Shown: positions 56,710 to 64,000 of the stretch, one piece after another
Layout: each line of letters starts with the position of its first letter
Position numbering within the stretch: position 1 is the first letter of the stretch
Source: Alistipes provencensis
GTDB taxonomy: Bacteria > Bacteroidota > Bacteroidia > Bacteroidales > Rikenellaceae
Assembly: GCF_900083545.1 (NCBI RefSeq)
Contig: NZ_LT559262.1
Span: 3,212,324 to 3,276,323 of the forward strand
Direction of reading: 5' to 3'
Length of the DNA: 64,000 nucleotides
Notes under the pieces: model-generated
Database searches by the model: none
Told to the model about the DNA's origin: nothing
What the model saw: only the letters and a program-made list of their open reading frames with translations
Position numbers and translations under genes: made by a program

Positions 56710-59202
56710 ATGATGCCAAGAACGATCATCGTATTCCTGCTCGGGATACTCTGGGCGGCAGGCGCCCCGGCACAAACCACGCGTGTCCGGGGTCAGGTGA
56801 CCGATGCCGCCAGCGGAACGCCCCTGCAATTCGTCAGCGTCGTATTCCCCGGCACCACGACGGGCATCATCACCGACGAACAGGGCATCTACGCCCTCGA
56901 AACCCGCGACACGGTGAGCCGCGTGCAGGCCTCGATGGTCGGTTACGCCACGCTGACCCGGCCGGTGACGCCCGGAGTGTTCAACCATGTGGATTTCGCC
57001 CTCGAAGCCGTGGAGTTCAGCATCGGGCAGGTGGTCATCACCCCCGGCGAGAACCCCGCGCACCCGATCCTCGACGGCGTAATCCGCAACAAGCCGCAGA
57101 ACGACCCCGACCGCTACGACTCGTACCGATGCCGCACCTATACCAAAATGGAACTCGACCTGACGAACATCAAGCCGCAGTTCCGGAGCAGGCGGCTCCA
57201 ACGCAATTTCGGCTTCGTGTTCGACTATGTCGACACCTCGGCGCTCACGGGTCAGGCCTACCTGCCGGCGATGATCTCCGAATCGACGGCCGACCTCTAC
57301 CGCAGCCGCCGTCCGGAGTTCAAGCGCGAGGTGATCCGCGCCAGCCGCGTCTCGGGCGTCGAGGACAGTTTCGCCGTGGCCCAGTTCACGGGCGGCATGC
57401 ACGGCGACGTGAATTTCTACGACAACTTCATCGACATCTTCAACGTGCGTTTCGCCAGCCCGCTGGCCGACGGAGGCCGCGCGTTCTACAACTATTACTT
57501 GGTGGACAGCATCACGCTCGGAGGCCGCAAGACCTATAAAATCCGCTTCCACCCCAAGCGCCTCACGACCCCGGTGCTCGACGGCGAGGTCAACATCGAC
57601 TCGGCGACCTACGCCCTGCAATCGGCGTCGGCGCGCATGCCCAAGGGTGTTAACGTCAACTGGATCAAGCATATGATGCTCGAGAACGAAAACCGGCAGA
57701 CCGCCGACGGCAGTTGGTTCCGCAGCCGCGACCGCGTGTCGGCGGAGTTTTCGATCTCGGAGGCCGATTCGTCGAAGCTCACCTCGTTCATCGGCACGCG
57801 CGAGGTGGCTTACAGCGACGTGCGAATCGGCGAACCCATTCCCGACGAGGTGCTGCGCATGGACAACAACGTCGTGGTCCGCGACGAGCAGCCCGCCCGG
57901 CACGACGAAGCCTACTGGGAGCAGATACGTCCCTACTCGCTGAGCGAGAAGGAGAAAGGCATCTACTCGATGGTCGACTCGGTGCAGCATGTACCGCTCT
58001 ACCGCAACATCTACACGTTCATCAACACGGTGATCGTCGGCTACTGGAACACGAAATACATCGGCATCGGCCCCTACTACAAACTCGCCAGCTTCAACAA
58101 ACTCGAGGGTTTCCGCATGCAGTTGGGCGGACGCACCACCACCCATGTCAGCCGCACGGTGCGCGTCGGGGGCTATGTGGCCTACGGCACGCGCGACGAG
58201 GACGTGAAGGGCGGCGGCAGCGTCGAACTGGCCTTCAACCGCCGGCTGACCCACAAGCTGACGCTCTCGGCCCGGCACGACGTGATGCAGTTGGGAGCCG
58301 GACAGAACGCCCTGACGGAGAGCAACATCCTCTCGTCGATCCTCTCGCGCGGCGACCAGCGGCTCTCGATGGTCAACCGCGGCGAAGCGGTCTACGAACA
58401 CGAGTGGTGCCACGGCGTGAGTTCGTTCGCCGGAGCGCGCATGCAGCGCATCTTCGCCAACCGCTATGTCCCGATGCTGAGGCCCGACGGCACGCCGGTC
58501 AACTCGGTGTCGGACGTCGCCATGAGCGTCGGCCTGCGCCTCTCGAAGAACGAGACGGTCTACCGCATGCCTTTCGACAAGCAGTCGATGGGCTCGGTCT
58601 ACCCCATCCTGACACTCGGATTCACGGCCGGAATACGCGACGCCCTGTCGGGCAGCCACGAGTACTACCGCCTCGACGCCGGCATCCGCTACAAGCCCGA
58701 ACTGCCGCCCGTGGGCTATTCGGACATCACGGTGCAGGGCGGCCGCGTCTTCGGCAAAGTCCCCTACCTGCTGCTCAAACTCCACGAGGGCAACGGCACC
58801 TATTTCTACGATCCCTACGCCTTTTCGTGCATGAATTTCTACGAATTCGCCTCGGACGCTTGGGTGGCGTGGTTCTGGGAGCACCATTTCAACGGCATCC
58901 TGCTGGGGCGTCTGCCGCTCATCAAAAAGCTCAAATGGCGCGAGGTACTGGTCTGCAAGGGGGTCTGGGGCACGCTGTCGCGCGAGAACAACGGCTCGCT
59001 GGCCGGAACGCAGGCCGACCTGCTGTTCCCCGTGGGCATGACCTCGGTGTCGGACCCTTATGTCGAGATGGGATTCGGCGTGGAGAACATCTTCAAACTC
59101 TTCCGCGTGGACTGCATCTGGCGGCTCACGCACCGAGACCCCACGCCCGGGCAGGACATGCAGAATTTCGCCGTCAATCTCAGCCTGCGGCTCAAATTCT
59201 GA
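56710..59202 (+). CDS. DUF5686 outer-membrane protein with carboxypeptidase-like regulatory domain
   Basis: 830 residues. Signal peptide TIIVFLLGILWAAGAPAQ, an N-terminal CarboxypepD_reg-like beta-sandwich (TRVRGQVTDAASGTPLQFVSVVFPGTTTGI, about 24-100), then the DUF5686 region and a beta-barrel ending FAVNLSLRLKF. The C-terminal phenylalanine fits insertion into the outer membrane. The function of DUF5686 is unknown; links to surface-structure assembly have been proposed. It stands alone, 80 bases before the HAD gene on the same strand. The ATG at 56713 is an alternative start. Confidence 0.9.
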   Translation: MMPRTIIVFLLGILWAAGAPAQTTRVRGQVTDAASGTPLQFVSVVFPGTTTGIITDEQGIYALETRDTVSRVQASMVGYATLTRPVTPGVFNHVDFALEAVEFSIGQVVITPGENPAHPILDGVIRNKPQNDPDRYDSYRCRTYTKMELDLTNIKPQFRSRRLQRNFGFVFDYVDTSALTGQAYLPAMISESTADLYRSRRPEFKREVIRASRVSGVEDSFAVAQFTGGMHGDVNFYDNFIDIFNVRFASPLADGGRAFYNYYLVDSITLGGRKTYKIRFHPKRLTTPVLDGEVNIDSATYALQSASARMPKGVNVNWIKHMMLENENRQTADGSWFRSRDRVSAEFSISEADSSKLTSFIGTREVAYSDVRIGEPIPDEVLRMDNNVVVRDEQPARHDEAYWEQIRPYSLSEKEKGIYSMVDSVQHVPLYRNIYTFINTVIVGYWNTKYIGIGPYYKLASFNKLEGFRMQLGGRTTTHVSRTVRVGGYVAYGTRDEDVKGGGSVELAFNRRLTHKLTLSARHDVMQLGAGQNALTESNILSSILSRGDQRLSMVNRGEAVYEHEWCHGVSSFAGARMQRIFANRYVPMLRPDGTPVNSVSDVAMSVGLRLSKNETVYRMPFDKQSMGSVYPILTLGFTAGIRDALSGSHEYYRLDAGIRYKPELPPVGYSDITVQGGRVFGKVPYLLLKLHEGNGTYFYDPYAFSCMNFYEFASDAWVAWFWEHHFNGILLGRLPLIKKLKWREVLVCKGVWGTLSRENNGSLAGTQADLLFPVGMTSVSDPYVEMGFGVENIFKLFRVDCIWRLTHRDPTPGQDMQNFAVNLSLRLKF

Positions 59203-59252
59203 TCTCCTCCCGCGGAGGTGTCGGGGATTTTGACTACCTTTACGCTGTCAAA

Positions 59253-59924
59253 ATGAAAACAACAATGAAAAAAGCGGCCCTGTTCGACATGGACGGCACG
59301 CTGGTGGACAACTCCCCGGTGCACGTCCGTGCCTTCGAGCTATTTTGCGCCCGTTACGGCGTCAGCGACTGGAAAGAGAAACTGGCCGATAGTTTCGGCA
59401 TGGGCAACGACGACATCATGCGCGCCGTCATGCCCGAGGAGATCATCCGCGAAAAGGGCATCGCGGCGCTGGCCGACGAAAAAGAGGCCATCTACCGCGA
59501 GATATACGCCCCCGACATCCACCCCGTCGAGGGGCTCGTCGAACTACTCGAACGGCTCCGCGCAGCGGGTGTCCGCTGTGCCGTGGGGACATCGGGTCCC
59601 ATGGCCAACATGGATTTCGTGCTCGAAAAGTGCGCCATAGGCCCCTACTTCGACGCGAAGGTCTCGGGCGACATGGTCACGCGCTGCAAACCCGATCCGG
59701 AGATCTATCTCACGGCCGCCGCCGCGCTGGGCGTCGCGCCCGCCGACTGCGTGGTCTTCGAGGATGCCAAAGCGGGTCTGGAAGCCGCCCGCCGGGCCGG
59801 AGCGGGCCGCATCGTGGCCCTGACGACCACCCTGCCGCGCGAGGTGCTGGAGCGCGAAACCCCGGCCGATGTGATCGTCAACAACTTCGCCGAGCTGACC
59901 GATCCCGACGCCCTGCTGGCATAA
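59253..59924 (+). CDS. HAD-superfamily phosphatase (beta-phosphoglucomutase-like)
   Basis: 223 residues from ATG 59253 (59265 also possible). HAD motif I FDMDGTLVDNSPVH with nucleophilic Asp, motif II GTSGP, and motif III/IV CKPDPEIYLTAA with VFEDAKAGLEAA. This cap arrangement is that of beta-phosphoglucomutase and sugar-phosphate phosphatases. A TACCTTTA box lies about 20 bases upstream and a strong palindromic terminator downstream. Substrate unknown. Confidence 0.93.
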   Translation: MKTTMKKAALFDMDGTLVDNSPVHVRAFELFCARYGVSDWKEKLADSFGMGNDDIMRAVMPEEIIREKGIAALADEKEAIYREIYAPDIHPVEGLVELLERLRAAGVRCAVGTSGPMANMDFVLEKCAIGPYFDAKVSGDMVTRCKPDPEIYLTAAAALGVAPADCVVFEDAKAGLEAARRAGAGRIVALTTTLPREVLERETPADVIVNNFAELTDPDALLA

Positions 59925-59944
59925 CCGATCGAAACAAACAACCG

Positions 59945-59973
59945 AAAAGGCCGGGAATTCCCGGCCTTTTTCC
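59945..59973 (+). terminator. palindromic terminator
   Basis: AAAAGGCCGGGAA and TTCCCGGCCTTTT form a perfect 26-bp palindrome (59945-59970), followed by TT. Confidence 0.85.
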
Positions 59974-60032
59974 GTTTTTCCGGATATTATCCGGAAAATT
60001 TGCTATTTTTGCGCGGTTTAATTCCGACTGTT

Positions 60033-60398
60033 ATGTTCAAAGGCATCGCCACCATCCTGCTGCTCGTCGTCTCCAACGCCTTCATGACGCTGGCGTGGTA
60101 CGGGCACATCGCTTTCAAATCCCGGCTCGAACGCTTCGGAATAATGGCCATCGTCCTGCTGAGCTGGGGCATCGCGCTGTTCGAATACTGTTTTCAGGTC
60201 CCCGCCAACCGCATCGGAAGCGCCGAATTCGGCGGTCCGTTCTCGATCTGGGAGCTGAAAGTGATTCAGGAGGTCGTGTCGCTCTCGGTCTTCACCGTCT
60301 TTGCACTCGTCTTCATGAAATCCGACACCCTGCGCTGGAACCACCTCGCGGGATTCCTCTGCCTGATCTTAGCCGTCTATTTCATTTTCCGCAAATAA
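60033..60398 (+). CDS. DUF486 small membrane protein
   Basis: 121 residues from ATG 60033, with a TATTTTTG box at 60004-60011. Four hydrophobic segments ([69 protein letters not shown]) and the pattern FKSRLERFG and VPANRIGS are typical of DUF486, a family in the DMT-transporter clan. Role unknown. Its last 30 bases overlap the convergent acetyltransferase gene. Confidence 0.92.
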   Translation: MFKGIATILLLVVSNAFMTLAWYGHIAFKSRLERFGIMAIVLLSWGIALFEYCFQVPANRIGSAEFGGPFSIWELKVIQEVVSLSVFTVFALVFMKSDTLRWNHLAGFLCLILAVYFIFRK

Positions 60399-61019
60399 CG
60401 CCAGTTCGTCGGCCCGCCCGCCGCGGATCAGCGGCAGGGCCCGGCGAATCCTCTCCGCAGGCCACTCCCACCACTTTATTCTCAGCAGGCTTTCGACCGT
60501 TGCCGGGTCGAACCGGTATTTGATGACCTTGGCCGGGACTCCGCCGACGATGGCATAGGGAGGCACGTCGCGCGTCACGACGGCCCGCGAAGCGACGATC
60601 GCCCCGTCACCGATCCTCACACCCGCCATCACGACCGCTTCATAGCCGATCCACACATCGCTGCCGACGACGATGTCGCCCCGGTTGTCCCACGCCGTGG
60701 CCACCTCCGACTTGTCGATGCCCCACTCCCCGCCCCAGAAGATCGGGAACGGATAGGTCGACAACGATGAGAGCGTGTGGTTGGCGCTGTTGAAGAGAAA
60801 CCGTGCGCCGCAGGCCAGCGAGCAGAATTTCCCGATGACCAGCCGGTCGCCGTTCACCGGATAGTGGTACAGCACGTTGTTGCGCTCGAAATCGACGGGG
60901 TCGGTAACGAAATCGTTGTAGATCGTCCACTCGCCGACCTCGATATTGGGGTTCGTGACGACCTCTTTCAGATAGACCGTCTGGCGGTCCCCCTCGCGGG
61001 GATAGATTTTATTTTTCAT
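60369..61019 (-). CDS. Vat/CatB-type xenobiotic acetyltransferase
   Basis: 216 residues. A left-handed beta-helix O-acetyltransferase: [29 protein letters not shown] (catalytic His in NSANHTL), [44 protein letters not shown] and [22 protein letters not shown]. It belongs with the streptogramin A (Vat) and chloramphenicol (CatB) acetyltransferases; many chromosomal members have no proven resistance. Start overlaps the stop of the MFS pump, so both are one operon; its 3' end overlaps DUF486. Confidence 0.93.
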   Translation of the reverse strand: MKNKIYPREGDRQTVYLKEVVTNPNIEVGEWTIYNDFVTDPVDFERNNVLYHYPVNGDRLVIGKFCSLACGARFLFNSANHTLSSLSTYPFPIFWGGEWGIDKSEVATAWDNRGDIVVGSDVWIGYEAVVMAGVRIGDGAIVASRAVVTRDVPPYAIVGGVPAKVIKYRFDPATVESLLRIKWWEWPAERIRRALPLIRGGRADELALFAENEIDG

Positions 61020-62253
61020 TTCGTTTCAATTCGATATTCGGCAAAAAGCCCGTGATGACGCCCAGCAGGGGCAGCAGCGTGCTGACCCGGAAGATGAACT
61101 CGATGCTCGTCCGGTCGGCCAGCCATCCGAAGAAGGCCGAGCCGAGGCCGCCCAGTCCGAACATCAGCCCGAAGAAGACCCCGGCGATCATACCGACCTT
61201 GCCGGGCATCAGGTCGGTGGCGTAGACCAGAATGGCCGAGAAAGCCGACGAGATGACCAGTCCGATGATGACGGCCAGCACGATGGTCCAGACCAGACCG
61301 GCATAGGGAAGCATCAGCGTGAAGGGCGCCGCGCCGAGAATCGAGCCCCAGATCACATATTTGCGCCCGATACGGTCGCCGACCGGTCCGCCGATGAGCG
61401 TTCCCGCCGCCGAAGCCGCAAGGAAGGCGAAAAGGCAGTACTGCGCCCCCTGCACCGACATCGAAAATTTATCCATCAGGAAAAAGGTGAAATAGTTGGT
61501 CATCGAGGCGATGTAGAAATACTTCGAGAAGACCAGCACGCCCAGAATGACGAGCGCATTCCGGATCGTCCGTTTCGACAGCCCGGGCCCCGCGGCGCTC
61601 GCTGCGACGGCCGATTTGCGGGCCGAGAGGGCCAGTTGCCGTTTGTACCAGTTCCCGATCTTCACGAGGATGAAGATGGCCAGCAGTGCGGCCAGCGCGA
61701 ACCACCCGATCGAGCCTTGTCCGAACGGAATCACGATCAGCGCGGCCAGCAGAGGTCCCATGGCGCTTCCGGCGTTGCCGCCGACCTGAAAGATCGACTG
61801 CGCCAACCCTTTGCGGCCTCCCGAGGCGAGCTGCGCCACCCGCGAGGATTCGGGATGGAAGACCGACGAGCCGCAGCCGATCAGCCCCACCGACACGAGG
61901 ATAAGCGAGAATCCGGGAGCGACAGCGAGCGCCAGCAGTCCGCACAGCGTGAAGCACATCCCCACGGCCAGCGAATAGGGCCGCGGATGGAGGTCGGCCA
62001 GCCGTCCGGCGACGGGTTGCAGGAGCGACGAGGTCATCTGGAAGACCAGCGTGATGAGGCCGATCTGGGCGAACGTGAAGCCGAACTTCTCCTTGAGAAG
62101 CGGATAGACCGCCGGAATGACCGACTGCATCATGTCGTTGAGCAGATGCGTGGCGCAGACCATCAGCAGGATCGGATAGACCGTCCGGCCCGGCCGGCTC
62201 ATTTCTCCCGGTCCTTCCGCCATATCTGGTACGAGTTTACGAAGTTTTGCCAT
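61009..62253 (-). CDS. MFS transporter, fosmidomycin-resistance (Fsr) type
   Basis: 414 residues from ATG 62253 (62223 and 62202 are alternative in-frame starts). About twelve membrane segments with the MFS loop motif [17 protein letters not shown] and [15 protein letters not shown], and the Fsr-type start [21 protein letters not shown]. These are proton-driven effluxers. Coupling with the acetyltransferase gene suggests a two-gene drug-tolerance operon. The regulator is not visible. Confidence 0.92.
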   Translation of the reverse strand: MAKLRKLVPDMAEGPGEMSRPGRTVYPILLMVCATHLLNDMMQSVIPAVYPLLKEKFGFTFAQIGLITLVFQMTSSLLQPVAGRLADLHPRPYSLAVGMCFTLCGLLALAVAPGFSLILVSVGLIGCGSSVFHPESSRVAQLASGGRKGLAQSIFQVGGNAGSAMGPLLAALIVIPFGQGSIGWFALAALLAIFILVKIGNWYKRQLALSARKSAVAASAAGPGLSKRTIRNALVILGVLVFSKYFYIASMTNYFTFFLMDKFSMSVQGAQYCLFAFLAASAAGTLIGGPVGDRIGRKYVIWGSILGAAPFTLMLPYAGLVWTIVLAVIIGLVISSAFSAILVYATDLMPGKVGMIAGVFFGLMFGLGGLGSAFFGWLADRTSIEFIFRVSTLLPLLGVITGFLPNIELKRNEK

Positions 62254-62364
62254 ACAGCTATGATCAAAATCAGGCAAATGTTTATTGAAATATTTCCCGA
62301 AAATAAATTTTCAAATATACGAATAAATCCATACGAAACCAATGAAGAATCGTAGTCTATGTTT

Positions 62365-62541
62365 CTAATGTTCTTGAGCGGGAGACTTCGCAAGCCGGCA
62401 GCCCAACTGCGCCGGCACGGAATTGATGAAAAGGTCCTGTTTTTCCAACGCCTCGGCCAGCGGACAACTGGGGCCGGCGTCCTCGTCCCGGATGTCCGTA
62501 TAAAAAATACGTTCCGTGATGACTTTCAGGCGGCCAAGCGC
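62365..62541 (-). pseudogene. C-terminal fragment of a PRTRC-system ThiF protein
   Basis: On the minus strand: RLKVITERIFYTDIRDEDAG then CPLAEALEKQDLFINSV and PAQLGC, followed by about ten unrelated residues and a stop at 62365. The SLAEALxxQDLFxN pattern is typical of the ThiF/E1-like protein of PRTRC modules carried by Bacteroidota mobile elements. Only about 50 residues remain. Confidence 0.65.
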
Positions 62542-62583
62542 AGTTTTATTATAAAATAATTATTATCTTTGCGTAACGTAAAA

Positions 62584-63511
62584 ATGATAATTACGACGCC
62601 GCGAATCAACCCCTTTGCAATCATTCGTATTTGCACTGAGTAAAAACATTCTCGAGAGCCTGAAGCCCCGCGGCAAACGGGCTTTGGAAACGTTTCTGAA
62701 ATGTATCCATTCCCTACAGGCCGGGATTTCGTTCGATATGGCCGGCAATCCCTCGTTCAACGTACAGCTCGGAGATATTCAGTATACGGAGACCACCCTC
62801 GATGAGATTTTCAAATACCTGACAGCGGCAGACAAGCCCTGTATTGTTGCCATCGACGAATTCCAGCAGATAGCGGCCTACCCCGAAAAGAATGTAGAGG
62901 CCTTGTTGCGCACTTATGTACAGCGCTGCCCCAACGTGCATTTTATCTTTGCCGGGAGTCAGCGGCACACGATGGGTAAGATATTTACGAGCGCTTCACG
63001 GCCGTTTTATCAGAGTGTTTCGATGATGCATCTGGAGAGCATCGGCTTGGAGGAATATACCCGGTTTGCCCGGCAGCATTTCGAAAAGGCGGGTAAGGAG
63101 ATTGAGAGCGCCGTCGTGAGAACGATATACGAACGATTCAACGGCATCACATGGTATATCCAGAAAATGCTCAACAGCCTCTATGCCATGACACCGCAGG
63201 GAGGCGTTTGCTCTGTGGCGATGATCGACGACGCACTGCGCAGCATCGTCGACTCCATGAAATATGCCTATACGGAAACCCTGTTCCGGATGCCGGAGCG
63301 ACAGAAAGAGCTGCTTATCGCCATCAGCAAGGCTGGTGACGCGGAGTCGCTCACATCGGAGGCATTTCTCCAGAAATACCGTCTTTCGTCCGCAAGTTCC
63401 GTACAATCCGCAACCAAAGGACTTCTGGAAAAGGATTACATCACCCATGAACAGGGGAAATACCGCATTTACGACCAGTTCTTCGGCGTATGGCTGAATG
63501 AGAATTATTAG
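62584..63511 (+). pseudogene. AAA-family ATPase gene with internal deletion (P-loop lost)
   Basis: Promoter TATCTTTG (62563-62570) and start ATG 62584 are intact and give MIITTPRINPF, the usual N-terminus of Bacteroidota AAA ATPases of the NPFxxGNxxxxxYFCDR type. Right after, the sequence jumps, out of frame, to the second half of the same kind of protein: QSFVFALSKNILESLKPRG, then CIVAIDEFQQIAAY (Walker B), FIFAGSQRHTMGKIF (sensor) and a C-terminal winged helix to 63511. The Walker A region (about 60-80 codons) is missing. The remaining open frame starts with TTG 62615. No ATPase activity expected. Confidence 0.82.
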
Positions 63512-63689
63512 AAACAGTTCGCCGAGCGGAGTATTTGAAAAATTGAGGCAACGATTTAGCAACCGTGCGAATTTCAGCGTATTGCGTTGCTATGCTGTCA
63601 AATAACTCTTTCTTGAATACAAAAGAATACACAAAACAGACACGAACAAAAATCATTGCTCGTGTTTGTTTAACGATATAAACGACAGC

Positions 63690-63880
63690 TTAAAAGAAAT
63701 TTCCGAATACAAGTCCCGAAATGGCAGCCATAATGATAACCAAAGCTACATAAACATCGGCACTTCGGTCAGGGAGGCAAAATACATGAACGCTCCCGTG
63801 AAACTTGCGAAGAAGCTGGATAGCAGCGAATTTCCACCGACCGCCCACTCAATCCACTTATTAGGGATAACTCCGGCACT
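63690..63880 (-). pseudogene. C-terminal fragment of a YraQ-like permease, frameshifted
   Basis: IPNKWIEWAVGGNSLLSSFF, then ASFTGAFMYFASLTEVPM reads in one frame and VALVIIMAAISGLVFGNFF with a TAA at 63690-63692 in the next. It matches the last part of permeases of the YraQ/DUF318 type, often linked with metal or arsenic export. The frameshift near 63753 and missing N-terminus make it non-functional. Confidence 0.7.
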
Positions 63881-63999
63881 GCAAAGGGGTTGAACGGCAG
63901 ACGCCCGTCGTTCCTCGCTATGGAAACGATGTGTTTCAGCACAATCATGTAGCCCCAAACGGTATTGGTGCGGCATTTCTTCTCCGTGCGCAGGAAATA
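63881..63999 (-). pseudogene. tyrosine-recombinase fragment at the window edge
   Basis: YFLRTEKKCRTNTVWGYMIV then LKHIVSIARNDGRLPFNPFA is the core-binding domain of a Bacteroidota integrase. It continues beyond 64000 on its N-terminal side. On the other side it stops at NPFA and runs directly into the permease fragment, so the catalytic domain is lost. Confidence 0.75.
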
Positions 64000-64000
64000 C

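Overview
This window looks like the chromosome of a Bacteroidota gut bacterium, most likely Alistipes or a close relative (Rikenellaceae). The evidence is the recurrent -7 promoter element TAnnTTTG upstream of tRNAs and genes, the general lack of Shine-Dalgarno sequences, GC-rich coding, TonB-dependent receptors and surface lipoproteins, a histidine-utilisation operon that ends in FtcD, and a threonine-synthase paralogue that reads as cysteate synthase (the first step to sulfonolipids, an Alistipes hallmark). The species assignment is inference.

Layout. 1-2403 is core chromosome: a RecD-like helicase cut by the window edge, a small membrane-anchored protein, a DUF3822-like protein and rsmD. 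2404-2477 is a tRNA-Asp gene. From 2464 to 21016 lies an integrative element of about 18.5 kb inserted in the 3' end of that tRNA. It has a tyrosine recombinase next to the tRNA, two pairs of excisionase-like HTH proteins (one near each end), a 16-bp copy of the tRNA end at the far side, and subterminal repeats. Its cargo is a mixture of intact and decayed genes. It includes a truncated AbiH gene, a family of short proteins of unknown function present in three copies (one broken), a B-box/membrane protein, a GNAT-like/IbrA/IbrB operon, a umuD pseudogene and a frameshifted MobB-type relaxase. It also carries a cobalamin riboswitch driving a B12-uptake locus: a DUF4988-DUF4465 lipoprotein, a BtuB-type receptor, a BtuG-type beta-propeller lipoprotein and a PKD-like lipoprotein. 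The relaxase is broken, so the element can probably still be excised or integrated but not self-mobilised.

21350-30729 is chromosomal: a NEW3/ABC export operon with unusually strong ribosome binding sites, a DUF4886 esterase-like protein, a second identical tRNA-Asp, an Imm26-like protein, a MalY/PatB C-S lyase, an endonuclease/phosphatase, a DMT transporter and a glycosyltransferase. 30763-38302 (minus strand) holds msrBA and the complete histidine-degradation set hutI, hutH, hutU, ftcD, which takes histidine to glutamate while passing the formimino group to tetrahydrofolate. 38467-45588 (minus) holds a TonB receptor, a PL10 pectate lyase, cysteate synthase, and the two enzymes of the carboxy(nor)spermidine route to spermidine.

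45808-51503 holds tRNA-Lys, a nitroreductase and metal-linked regulator, a copper-type P-ATPase with a CopZ-like domain fused at its C-terminus, and an ABC-F protein. 51539-62253 holds a nucleotidyltransferase-like protein, the four dTDP-rhamnose genes rfbACDB, ybaK, a DUF5686 outer-membrane protein, a HAD phosphatase, DUF486, a Vat/CatB acetyltransferase and an MFS pump. 62365-64000 is a graveyard of mobile-element fragments: ThiF of a PRTRC system, an AAA ATPase that has lost its P-loop, a permease tail and an integrase piece.
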